Shown here one piece after another: positions 17,253 to 26,064 of a stretch of 64,000 nucleotides of DNA. The translations under genes were made by a program, and so were the position numbers. Source of the DNA: Dyadobacter fanqingshengii (GTDB lineage Bacteria > Bacteroidota > Bacteroidia > Cytophagales > Spirosomataceae); the NCBI RefSeq assembly GCF_023822005.2, contig NZ_CP098806.1:3100001-3164000 (forward strand). The letters run 5' to 3'. The notes below the pieces were generated by a model. The model was not told where the DNA came from, did no database searches, and saw only the letters and a list, made by a program, of their open reading frames with translations. Each line of letters starts with the position of its first letter. The stretch's first letter is position 1.

Positions 17253-19805
17253 TTAAAACCTGAAACCAAGTCTGGTGAAGAAAAATGCACCATTGCTGCC
17301 CATTTGAACCGGATCCCAACCGCCACCCGATTCCGTTAACGCCGGCAGTGACATATCCGGATAAATATCCAGAATGTTGCTTCCACCAATGGAAATTGAG
17401 AAGTTCTTGTTGAGCTTATAATTTGCCGTCACATCGGTCTGGACTTTTCCTTTATAAGTGTCAAGTTCATAATCCCAGTTTGCCAGCTTCACCTCCCCAA
17501 AACGGACAAAACGCAACATAAAACTCAGCTTATCAATCGCATAGTCGAATGTTAAGTTAATTTTTGAAGGCGGCGCAGAAGCAAGCACGAAGCGCCGCTC
17601 CCGCTCATCGAAATACGTATCTTCCTTTCCCCTCAATCTCGGAACCGTGTTAACCGGCCCAAGGTCCATTTGATTAAAGTTAGCTGCTAATGTCGTGCTC
17701 AACCGCCCGGTTCCCAGCGCAGCCGAATGCGCCACGATCAGATCAATCCCTTTCGTTGTGGTGTAAGAAAGCGCATTGGTAAAAAACTGCGCCTTCCCGA
17801 CTCGCAAGGCTCTCAGTAAATTGCCGATATCTTCGTCCTCATCGCTAAACTGGCCTGTAAGCACGACGCGGTCTTTCACTTTTACATAATAACCATCGAT
17901 GGTGACCGAAAGTCCGGGAGCAGGATTCAATGCAAGTCCTATGCTCGCATTTTCCGAAGTTTCTTCTTTCAGCCTCGGAATGCCAAGTGCCCTAGTAACC
18001 TCGCTGTTGTTGTTAGCCAGCAGCACGTCCACAGCTTCGCCATTGACAAAATTGGTAAATGTAGAATTGAAATATTTCTGAGCCAGTGACGGCGCACGAA
18101 AACCGGTGCTTACCGATCCACGCAAAGCAATGGAATTGGTGATTTTGTAACGCAGACCCACTTTCCCGTTCAATGTAGTTCCGAAGTCGCTGTAACTTTC
18201 AAAGCGGACTGCTGCATCGATTAGTAATTTTTTGGTCAAATCGGCTTCAATATCGAGATATGCGCCTGCATTTGAGCGGCTGTTGTCAGTCACATCGGCA
18301 GGACTGTAACCCGGAAAACCTTGTGATCCGCCTGCTAATGTGGGATCATAATTGTAGTAGGAACCCCGCTCACCTGCGAAAATTTTGTAGCGCTCAGTCC
18401 GGAATTCACCTCCGAATGCAATGTTAAGCCCTTGCAAAACCGTTTTAAAATAGCGCGTAATGTTCAGGTTAGTCACATTTTGCGCCAATTGGAAGCCGCC
18501 CGCGTCAAACTCGGTCTGCGAACCTTCACCCAGCGACGTGTTGATCGTATTCCTTACATCAAACTGGAATTTGTTAAAGCCATAAGTGTTGCTCAAATCA
18601 ATGTCCCACGACTTCCATACGCCACGAACGCCACCTGTAACAGCCCTGTCATCAATTGTGCTGGCTATAATCGGGTCAAATCCATTGGGATAAACCGACG
18701 GCACATTCCGGTCATCGTCCGCAAACCGCGTCCAGGCGTAAGCATCGCCTTTGCGCTTGTTAATGCCCCCAAAACTGTAAACCTGAACATTCTGGCCGAC
18801 GGGAACCTTCGCATTATAATACAACGCAGCATTATTGATCTTCGGGTCGCCATATTGTCTTCTGGCGAGATCCGCTTCATCGGAAACAGTGTTCGCACGG
18901 TTGGTATGATCGCGGAAATTATAATCGGCTGTCACATTCAAAAAGCCTTTCTCAGCAAGTTTAAAGCCATAATTAAGATTCACATTGTAATTGAGGCCAT
19001 CGAAGCTCTTGTCGTCAAAACGATAGTTTGCTTTATAAATCCCCGCATTTACATTTGCAGCAAGCTGGTTAACAGTTTCCTTCAAAACAATGTTGATCAC
19101 GCCCGCGATCGCATCCGAACCATATTGGGCTGCGGCACCGTCCCTCAAAATTTCAATGCGCTCAATGGCGGCTGCCGGAATTGCATTTAAATCAGTCCCT
19201 GTATTTCCACGACCTCGTGAGCCAAATAGATTGACCAATGCGGACTGATGACGCCTTTTTCCATTAATTAGAACCAATGTCTGATCCGGCCCAAGTCCGC
19301 GAAGGGAAGCAGGATCCACGTGATCGGCCCCATCGGAGCCGGTTTGCCTGTTGGAATTAAAAGAAGGAGCAGCAAATTGAAGCAGCTGATTCACATCCAG
19401 CTGACCTTGTTTCGTCGTAATCTCCCGAATATCAATCACATCCACAGGCGATGGCGTATCCGTGGACGAGCGGTTACCGTTGCGCGAACCAACAATGGTC
19501 ACCTGGTTCAAGATGGATGCATCTGCCAATGTGAAATTCTGGACCGCATTCGCCGCAACTTCCCGCTCTACAATGTTGTAACCAACAAACGTAACAACAA
19601 TCACTGCATTTGACCGGGAAACAGAAAGCGTGTAGGCTCCGCTCCCATTCGTTATAGTGCCATTATTGGTGCCTTTTTCCAAAACCGAGGCGCCAACCAG
19701 CGGCTCTCCCTGCGCATCCCGAACGTTCCCGGACACCTTAAAGCCCTGCGCCATTGAATAAAAACCCGCAAGCGCGAGCAGACATGTAAAAATTGATTTT
19801 GTCAT
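17253..19805 (-). CDS. TonB-dependent outer-membrane receptor
   Basis: 850 residues: signal peptide (FTCLLALAGFYSMAQG), a carboxypeptidase-D-like regulatory domain (about 22-100, VSGNVRDAQGEPLVGASVLEKG), a plug domain (about 110-240) with RGLGPDQTLVLINGKRRHQSA and EILRDGAAAQYGSDAIAGVIN, then a 22-strand-type barrel ending in the aromatic terminus FFFTRLGFRF. The plug resembles receptors for siderophores or other organic ligands and not the SusC type; no SusD partner is next to it. It imports an unknown ligand using TonB energy. Convergent with ccmF. Confidence 0.93.
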   Translation of the reverse strand: MTKSIFTCLLALAGFYSMAQGFKVSGNVRDAQGEPLVGASVLEKGTNNGTITNGSGAYTLSVSRSNAVIVVTFVGYNIVEREVAANAVQNFTLADASILNQVTIVGSRNGNRSSTDTPSPVDVIDIREITTKQGQLDVNQLLQFAAPSFNSNRQTGSDGADHVDPASLRGLGPDQTLVLINGKRRHQSALVNLFGSRGRGNTGTDLNAIPAAAIERIEILRDGAAAQYGSDAIAGVINIVLKETVNQLAANVNAGIYKANYRFDDKSFDGLNYNVNLNYGFKLAEKGFLNVTADYNFRDHTNRANTVSDEADLARRQYGDPKINNAALYYNAKVPVGQNVQVYSFGGINKRKGDAYAWTRFADDDRNVPSVYPNGFDPIIASTIDDRAVTGGVRGVWKSWDIDLSNTYGFNKFQFDVRNTINTSLGEGSQTEFDAGGFQLAQNVTNLNITRYFKTVLQGLNIAFGGEFRTERYKIFAGERGSYYNYDPTLAGGSQGFPGYSPADVTDNSRSNAGAYLDIEADLTKKLLIDAAVRFESYSDFGTTLNGKVGLRYKITNSIALRGSVSTGFRAPSLAQKYFNSTFTNFVNGEAVDVLLANNNSEVTRALGIPRLKEETSENASIGLALNPAPGLSVTIDGYYVKVKDRVVLTGQFSDEDEDIGNLLRALRVGKAQFFTNALSYTTTKGIDLIVAHSAALGTGRLSTTLAANFNQMDLGPVNTVPRLRGKEDTYFDERERRFVLASAPPSKINLTFDYAIDKLSFMLRFVRFGEVKLANWDYELDTYKGKVQTDVTANYKLNKNFSISIGGSNILDIYPDMSLPALTESGGGWDPVQMGSNGAFFFTRLGFRF

Positions 19806-19900
19806 AAACGTTGATGTTTGAATTTTAGTTATTCCTGCCTTTCCAAAGCTTTTGAAGCGTATATTTACAATTCTATTTTTACGCTTACTGTCAATTAAAT

Positions 19901-20200
19901 ATGATCTCCACGCTGATTAAGTCTGCCCTGGGCCGCCTTCGGATAGTTGCATTTCTCGAAGGGATTTCTTACCTCGTTTTGCTTGGCATTGCTATGCCGC
20001 TAAAATATATCGCAGGACTTCCACAAGCTGTCCGAGTAGTGGGCATGGCTCACGGCGTTCTTTTCGTCCTTTTTGTTGTTTTGTTAATCCAGGTTGCCAC
20101 GGAAAGAAGCTGGACTTTCAAAAAATCCTTGCTGTCATTCATTTCTTCGCTGGTGCCTTTTGGTACATTTTATGCGGATGCAAAGTGGTTTAGAGAGTAA
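19901..20200 (+). CDS. DUF3817 membrane protein
   Basis: 99 residues with three predicted membrane helices. The opening LRIVAFLEGISYLVLLGIAMPLKY, the central MAHGVLFVLFVV and the terminal SLVPFGTFYADAKW match the DUF3817 integral membrane family. No biochemical role is known. It is divergent from the receptor gene and lies 47 bases before the DUF5916 gene. Confidence 0.85.
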   Translation: MISTLIKSALGRLRIVAFLEGISYLVLLGIAMPLKYIAGLPQAVRVVGMAHGVLFVLFVVLLIQVATERSWTFKKSLLSFISSLVPFGTFYADAKWFRE

Positions 20201-20247
20201 AAAAAGCATTTAAGCCTACATTCCATACATTCCTACACCCCGATCAA

Positions 20248-22425
20248 GTGCGAAAAATTTCTATCCTAATCCTTATTTTTTTCTGTTTAATCATTTCCAA
20301 AAGCATTGCTCAGAAACCCAATGAAAAATATCAATACAATATTCATTCCGCAACGTCTTCCCTGAACATTGACGGCGTGGCCGACGATCTCGCATGGGAA
20401 TCCGCTGAGGTCGCTAACAATTTTTTCATGATCACGCCCATGGACACCAGTTTTTCCAGGGCGCTTACAGACGTGAAAATGTGTTATGATAAGGATAACC
20501 TCTACATTCTGGTTATTAATTACAAACCAATTAAAGGCTCCATCATTGTCGAATCGCTGAAAAGGGACTTTTCTTTCGGGAAAAATGATAATTTCCTGCT
20601 CTTCATGGACACATTTGACGACAAAACCAACGGGTTTTCATTTGGCGCCAATGCTGCGGGCGCTCCATGGGATGGCCAGCAGGGAGACGGAGGAACCGTC
20701 GATCTGAGTTGGGACAATAAATGGGTGAGCGCTGTAAAAAATGATGATGATAAGTGGGTGTGGGAAGCTGCGATTCCTTTTAAAAGCATTCGCTACAAAC
20801 CAGGGATCACAAAATGGGGCATTAATTTCAGCCGTCAGGACCTGACCATTTCAGAAAAATCGGCCTGGGCGCCTGTCCCACGCCAGTTTCCTTCCGCTTC
20901 GCTTGCCTATACGGGCGTGCTCGCGTGGGACGTGCCGCCGCCCAATCCTGGCCCGAACATTTCCGTTATTCCCTATTTTGCAAATCGTTTGACCAAAGAT
21001 TTCCAAAAAGACACGCCCAATAAATACAAACCAACAGTCGGAGGAGATGTCAAAATCGGCCTCACACCCTCCCTTAACCTGGATTTGACGGTTAACCCCG
21101 ACTTTTCGCAAGTGGATGTGGACGTGCAGCAGACCAATTTGGACCGTTTCGAGCTCTTTTTCCCGGAACGCCGCCAGTTCTTCCTGGAAAACGCTGACCT
21201 TTTCGCCAACTTCGGGTACGCTACCATTCGGCCTTTTTTCTCCCGGCGCATAGGATTGGGCGTCCCCATCCAGTTTGGGGCGCGTATGAGCGGAAAGATC
21301 AACAAGAATTGGCGGATAGGCGTTCTGGATGTGCAAACGGGTTCATCTGACAGCCTTACCCCCAGAAATAACTACGCGGTTTTTGCATTGCAAAGACAGC
21401 TGCTGGCGCGTTCCAACGTGCGTTTTATTTTTGTAAACAAAGATGCCACCAACTATAATTTGGAGCAGCATAGCGCCACAAACCGCTATAACCGTAACAT
21501 TGGAGCTGAATTTAACCTTGCGAGCGCCAAAAATCTCTGGACTGGAAAAGTGATGGTGCTCAAATCTTTTACGCCCGGAAAGTCAACGGATGATTTTACG
21601 CATGCGGCTGATTTAAAATTCAATAAGGCCAATTTCTTCTGGCAATGGCAGCATGAATATGTGGGCAAAAATTTTAATGCAGAAGTAGGTTACGTGCCCA
21701 ACGCGGTACGAATGGGTTATTATAAGATCAGCCCGAACATTGGTTACCTGTTTTTTATAAAAAATCCTAAAATCATCAGCCACGGCCCCAAGCTGATCAG
21801 CAATGTTTTCTGGGACAAAAAATTCAGCCTCAGCGACAGGGAATTTATCCTTTCCTACAATCTTAACTTCATCAACCGTGCCACGGTGGCAGTCTGGGGT
21901 TCAAGCAATTATGTGCGGTTATTAAGACCTTTTGACCCTACTAACCTGGGTGTAGGAACTTTACCGACCGGCAGCGAGCACAATTGGAAAGCCACCGGTT
22001 TCGATATTGTTTCCGGCCCGCAAAACCGCCTTACTTTTGCCGCTTCGGGTATTTTTGGCGGTTATTATCAAAACGGCCACCGCAACAACCTGCGCGCCGA
22101 GCTAGGCTATCGCGTGCAGCCTTACGTCGCTATCACAATGGCCGGGAATTACAACGATATTCGCCTGCCCGAGCCGTGGAAAAGAACACAATTGTGGCTG
22201 GTAGGGCCGCGGTTGGACTTTACATTCACCAACAACCTGTTCTTTACTACATTCATGCAGTATAACAACCAGGCGGACAACATCAACCTCAATGCACGTT
22301 TGCAATGGCGCTATAAGCCCGCGTCAGATCTTTTTATCGTTTATACGGACAATTATCTGCCCGAAAATTTCCGGGTTAAGAACCGCGCCGTTGTGTTGAA
22401 ATTCACTTACTGGTGGAATTGGTAG
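20248..22425 (+). CDS. DUF5916 outer-membrane protein with N-terminal CBM9-like domain
   Basis: 725 residues starting at GTG (in-frame, just before the signal peptide ISILILIFFCLIISKSIAQ). Residues about 30-230 form a CBM9-like beta-sandwich (LNIDGVADDLAWESAEVANNF, DNLYILVINY, KWVWEAAIPFKSIRY). The rest, with PDFSQVDVDVQQTNLDRFELFFPERRQFFLENADLF, is the DUF5916 region and then an aromatic-rich barrel ending TYWWNW. The family is common in Bacteroidota and is predicted to sit in the outer membrane; ligand unknown. It converges with the LRR gene, one base apart. Confidence 0.85.
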   Translation: MRKISILILIFFCLIISKSIAQKPNEKYQYNIHSATSSLNIDGVADDLAWESAEVANNFFMITPMDTSFSRALTDVKMCYDKDNLYILVINYKPIKGSIIVESLKRDFSFGKNDNFLLFMDTFDDKTNGFSFGANAAGAPWDGQQGDGGTVDLSWDNKWVSAVKNDDDKWVWEAAIPFKSIRYKPGITKWGINFSRQDLTISEKSAWAPVPRQFPSASLAYTGVLAWDVPPPNPGPNISVIPYFANRLTKDFQKDTPNKYKPTVGGDVKIGLTPSLNLDLTVNPDFSQVDVDVQQTNLDRFELFFPERRQFFLENADLFANFGYATIRPFFSRRIGLGVPIQFGARMSGKINKNWRIGVLDVQTGSSDSLTPRNNYAVFALQRQLLARSNVRFIFVNKDATNYNLEQHSATNRYNRNIGAEFNLASAKNLWTGKVMVLKSFTPGKSTDDFTHAADLKFNKANFFWQWQHEYVGKNFNAEVGYVPNAVRMGYYKISPNIGYLFFIKNPKIISHGPKLISNVFWDKKFSLSDREFILSYNLNFINRATVAVWGSSNYVRLLRPFDPTNLGVGTLPTGSEHNWKATGFDIVSGPQNRLTFAASGIFGGYYQNGHRNNLRAELGYRVQPYVAITMAGNYNDIRLPEPWKRTQLWLVGPRLDFTFTNNLFFTTFMQYNNQADNINLNARLQWRYKPASDLFIVYTDNYLPENFRVKNRAVVLKFTYWWNW

Positions 22426-22426
22426 A

Positions 22427-23800
22427 TTAATAAAACACTTCAATGTTCTTGCTTTTTAGCTGCCCGAGCTGTCTGCTGTATTTTTTCTCAGCATCTTCTT
22501 TGACAAACGGGTTACCCCGGAGATAGAGCTTTTCCAATTGCTTTATCTCCAAAAGCTGTTCGGGGAAATCGGGAAAGTTGTTGGAAGAAAGGTCCAGTTC
22601 CTCCAGTTTCACAAAAGCTGTAAGTTCCGCAGGGAAATTTGTAAACCAGTTAAATCCCAGATCAAGAATTTTCAGATTTTGCATTCTGGTAATGCTGGGT
22701 GGCAGTTTGCTCAAACGGTTATGATGCGCATACAGCGTGTGAATCTTGCTCAGTTTATCAATGCGCTCGGGTAATGCTTTGATCTGGTTGTAGGAAACGG
22801 CAAGATGTGTTAACCTTTTCAGTTTGGTAATGCTGTTCGGCAGCGTTTCCAGTTTGTTATAATACAAATCCAAAACTTCCAGGTTCTTCATCTTTTTAAT
22901 TCCTTTTGGCAAAATAGAAATGTCGGACTTGTAAAAATTAAGATCGTGCACTTGCTTCAACTTTCTGAAACTGCGATTGGATAAGGCAGTAAGTTCATTT
23001 CCGCCAAGCCACAGTGTTGTAAGCTTTTTTGATTTGGAGACGGCGCCTGGAATGTCCTTGAATTTATTTTCCTTTAAATTCAGCAATGTTAATGTCTTGT
23101 TGGAAGAAAGCTCAAAACCGTTATTGCTTAGTTGATTTTTTTGCAAATGAAGCTGTTTGAGTCTGGGAAGCCGCTCCATGTTAATGTTCAGCGTTTGTAA
23201 CTCATTATCTCCGGCATACAACTCTTCCAAGTTGGGAAAGCGGTAAATAACATCCGGCAATGTCTTCAATTCCAATTGATTCAAATAGAGCCGTTTAATT
23301 TTTAATGTATCCTTAAAAACCAGCGCCGTTTTCAGATCAACCACCGAACTATCCCCGCGCCTCACTTCGCGGACAACAGGCTGTTTCCCGACAGTCCTGA
23401 TCGCTACAACGGAGAATTTTTTACCGGGTTTGGAAACCTTCCAACCGTCGAATCCGGTTACGAACGCGTATTTAGTATGTTCGTCGAGAGAATCTTTATT
23501 GTATCCTTCTCCCGTTTGAATATCGAAAATGAGATAGTCCAGGCTTCCTGACTCGTTGACATAAATTTGTGTGAACACACTGATCCCGGGATTTGGGTTT
23601 TCAGGAAATGCAGATGCAATGATCAGGCTTGTCTTTTTCATGACCTCTGTTAGCAATGCGGGTTCGGCATTGTTATATTCATTGGCCAGTTTAATGTTGT
23701 CTACACCTTCTTTTGCAACGTTTTTCGCGGATATGACCTTGGTTTGTGCATATGCGGTTTGCACGCACAAAAAGATCAATGCAGATAAAATAGCTTTCAT
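22427..23800 (-). CDS. exported leucine-rich-repeat protein
   Basis: 457 residues, signal peptide (AILSALIFLCVQTAYAQ). The first about 145 residues resemble a small TonB-C-like or lipocalin-like strand domain with no clear match. From about residue 165 to the end there are 12 or so LRR units with the pattern LxxLxLxxNxLxxLP, for example LEVLDLYYNKLETLPNSITKL and LTHLAVSYNQIKALPERIDKL. The N-x-L-x-x-L-P consensus is the plant/bacterial intracellular-type LRR, here in an exported protein. It probably binds protein partners. No T9SS sorting domain is visible at its C-terminus. Confidence 0.85.
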   Translation of the reverse strand: MKAILSALIFLCVQTAYAQTKVISAKNVAKEGVDNIKLANEYNNAEPALLTEVMKKTSLIIASAFPENPNPGISVFTQIYVNESGSLDYLIFDIQTGEGYNKDSLDEHTKYAFVTGFDGWKVSKPGKKFSVVAIRTVGKQPVVREVRRGDSSVVDLKTALVFKDTLKIKRLYLNQLELKTLPDVIYRFPNLEELYAGDNELQTLNINMERLPRLKQLHLQKNQLSNNGFELSSNKTLTLLNLKENKFKDIPGAVSKSKKLTTLWLGGNELTALSNRSFRKLKQVHDLNFYKSDISILPKGIKKMKNLEVLDLYYNKLETLPNSITKLKRLTHLAVSYNQIKALPERIDKLSKIHTLYAHHNRLSKLPPSITRMQNLKILDLGFNWFTNFPAELTAFVKLEELDLSSNNFPDFPEQLLEIKQLEKLYLRGNPFVKEDAEKKYSRQLGQLKSKNIEVFY

Positions 23801-23918
23801 GACAAAAAGGTTTTTTATGGAAGTGCTAACATAACTAAAAGTTTAGTCATATTATTATAGTTACTTACATATTTTCCTTTTCAACCTTCAAGCAAATAGC
23901 TAATTTATTATTAATCAA

Positions 23919-24893
23919 CTACTTACTTCTTTCAATTGTATATTGAACGAGCTGTTCGAGTGAATGCCGGTGTGGGGAGTCTGCAAATTCGTGCAATAGT
24001 GCCCGGGCTTCCTCCACATAGCGTTGCATAACCTGCTGCGCATAACCAAGGCCGCCGGAGTCTTTAACGAACGCGATTACTTCGCTTACTTTCTTGGGTT
24101 TGTGGCTTTCGTTGCGGATAATGTTAATGATCTTTCTCTTCTCCAGCCAGGTTGCCTTATTCAGCGCGTAAATGAGCGGGAGCGTCATTTTCTTCTCCTT
24201 AATGTCGATGCCCAGCGGTTTCCCGATCTCATCCTCGCCGTAATCAAAAAGATCGTCTTTGATTTGAAACGCCATTCCCACTTTTTCTCCAAAAGCATGC
24301 ATACGCTTCACAATGTCCGTCGTTGCACCCACAGAACTGGCGCCTACCGCGCAGCAGGACGCGATGAGCGAGGCTGTTTTTTGTTTAATGATCTGATAGT
24401 AAACTTCCTCGTTAATGTCCAGCCTGCGTGCCTTTTCAATTTGCAGCAACTCGCCTTCACTGAGTTCCCTCACCGCTGTGGAAACGATTTTGAGGATATC
24501 AAATTCTCCATGATCGACGGATAAAAGCAATCCGCGCGAAAGCAGATAATCGCCCACAAGCACGGCTATTTTATTCTTCCACAATGCATTGACAGAGAAA
24601 AACCCGCGGCGGTAATTGGAATCGTCCACAACATCATCGTGAACGAGCGTGGCCGTATGGAGCAGTTCGATCAATGCACCGCCCCGGTAAGTCGATTCGG
24701 AGATCTGGCCGCAGACACCGGCTGAAAGAAACACAAACATGGGTCGGAGCTGCTTGCCTTTGCGGCGGACGATGTAATTCATGATCTGGTCCAGCAGCAT
24801 TACATCACTCTTCATAAACTGACGAAACTTGTGCTCAAAAGCCTTCATTTCATCTGCAACCGGAACCTGAATTTCCTTTATTGAAAGGGTCAT
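23919..24893 (-). CDS. long-chain polyprenyl diphosphate synthase (octaprenyl/IspB type)
   Basis: About 324 residues from ATG 24893 (a TTG seven codons upstream is less likely). Signatures: GKQLRP (about 46-51), first Asp-rich motif DDVVDD (86-91), second FQIKDDLFDYG, plus KKMTLPLIYAL. The residues just upstream of the first motif are small (Thr80, Ala81), which in this family permits a long product, as needed for the menaquinone side chain. It condenses isopentenyl diphosphate units on a starter allylic diphosphate. Monocistronic in context, divergent from the patatin gene. Confidence 0.93.
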   Translation of the reverse strand: MTLSIKEIQVPVADEMKAFEHKFRQFMKSDVMLLDQIMNYIVRRKGKQLRPMFVFLSAGVCGQISESTYRGGALIELLHTATLVHDDVVDDSNYRRGFFSVNALWKNKIAVLVGDYLLSRGLLLSVDHGEFDILKIVSTAVRELSEGELLQIEKARRLDINEEVYYQIIKQKTASLIASCCAVGASSVGATTDIVKRMHAFGEKVGMAFQIKDDLFDYGEDEIGKPLGIDIKEKKMTLPLIYALNKATWLEKRKIINIIRNESHKPKKVSEVIAFVKDSGGLGYAQQVMQRYVEEARALLHEFADSPHRHSLEQLVQYTIERSK

Positions 24894-25070
24894 ATTAATG
24901 GACGAGGGCTTCAACAGTCCCTCCTGATAAAAAAGGCGCTGAACAGAAGCGAAAGTATATTTTTTTGGTTTTCCTGCTTCTGAACTCTAATCTTCAAATT
25001 TGGAATAAAATCTTCTGTTTATACCAATTTTATTTTGAAAATGTTTAGAATTGAAAAAATAAGATATCAC

Positions 25071-25982
25071 ATGAAAGCACTGGTGTTGGGAGGAGGATCA
25101 ATGAAAGGGGCATTTCAGGTCGGTGTGATACAGGCTGTGCTGGAAAATGGTTTTGAACCTGAAATGATCTATGGCATTTCTGTTGGTGCATTAAACGCGA
25201 CATTTCTGGTGAATGAAGCGGGCAAACAGCTGCACGAAAAGAAGCAAATCCAATGGCCTGTTGCCGGAAGAAAACTGCTGGAATTCTGGATCAAGAACAT
25301 TACGCAGCCGCAGGACATTTCCATGCTCCGCTCCCGGGTCATGCTGGGTATGAACACATTAATGAGCCGTTTCGACGGGATTGTTGACCCTTTGCCCCTG
25401 CATTCACTCATACGCAAGCACGTGAACGACGCGTTTATTCATAATAATCCGGTTAAGCTTAAAGTAGGCGCGGTGAACATTGGCAGCGGGGAAATTAAAT
25501 ATGCTTCACCGGATCATGCGCATTTTTTGAGTTACGTGTATGCAAGTTCCTCCATTCCTATGCTGATGCCTGCGGTTGAAATCGAGCAGCAGCTTTACCT
25601 GGATGGCGGTTTACGCGAGGTGGCGCCAATCCGGCAAGCCATTGAAGACGGCGCAACGGAGATTGTGCTTATAGCGTGCCATTCGCCACTGCTATATCAA
25701 CCGGAAGACATGAATTCACGCAACCTGATCACATTAATTGAGCGTGTAAGAGACATTACCGTCAATCAGATCGTGAACAGCAATATTTCCTGGGCTGAAT
25801 CTTTCGTGGACCGTTCCAATTTGAGGGGTAAGCCACTGAAACTAACGGTTGTGCGTCCGGTTGCACCGCTTTTTCTGGATCTACAACATTTCAATTCGGA
25901 TGATATTTCCCGCCTGATCATAGAAGGTTATCGCGCAGGAGTTGAGTCGATCATGGCGAAGGCCGAAAAAGAACAGAAGTAA
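25071..25982 (+). CDS. patatin-like phospholipase
   Basis: About 303 residues from ATG 25071, which begins directly with the family start MKALVLGGGSMKGAFQVGV; ATG 25041 would add ten residues. The catalytic dyad is visible: oxyanion loop GGGSMKG, nucleophile Ser37 in GISVGA, and Asp in YLDGGLREVAP. It is a cytoplasmic member of the RssA/YchK kind with no signal peptide. Expected to hydrolyse acyl esters of phospholipids; substrate unknown. Followed by a strong terminator shared with the convergent receptor gene. Confidence 0.9.
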   Translation: MKALVLGGGSMKGAFQVGVIQAVLENGFEPEMIYGISVGALNATFLVNEAGKQLHEKKQIQWPVAGRKLLEFWIKNITQPQDISMLRSRVMLGMNTLMSRFDGIVDPLPLHSLIRKHVNDAFIHNNPVKLKVGAVNIGSGEIKYASPDHAHFLSYVYASSSIPMLMPAVEIEQQLYLDGGLREVAPIRQAIEDGATEIVLIACHSPLLYQPEDMNSRNLITLIERVRDITVNQIVNSNISWAESFVDRSNLRGKPLKLTVVRPVAPLFLDLQHFNSDDISRLIIEGYRAGVESIMAKAEKEQK

Positions 25983-26002
25983 AATTCAGACTTATATTCA
26001 AC

Positions 26003-26037
26003 AAAAATGCCTGTCCCAAACCGGAACAGGCATTTTT
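26003..26037. terminator. bidirectional hairpin terminator
   Basis: 12-bp perfect stem AAAAATGCCTGT / ACAGGCATTTTT (26003-26014 with 26026-26037) with an 11-base loop. It has T runs at its 3' side on both strands, between the patatin gene and the convergent receptor gene. Confidence 0.9.
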
Positions 26038-26064
26038 GCTATTTGGTGAATGGATTACCGATCA

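Noticed and set aside
18432..19190. 252-residue plus-strand open frame inside the TonB-dependent receptor gene
   Set aside because: Antisense to a well-supported receptor, no family motif, no start region; a shadow of codon bias.
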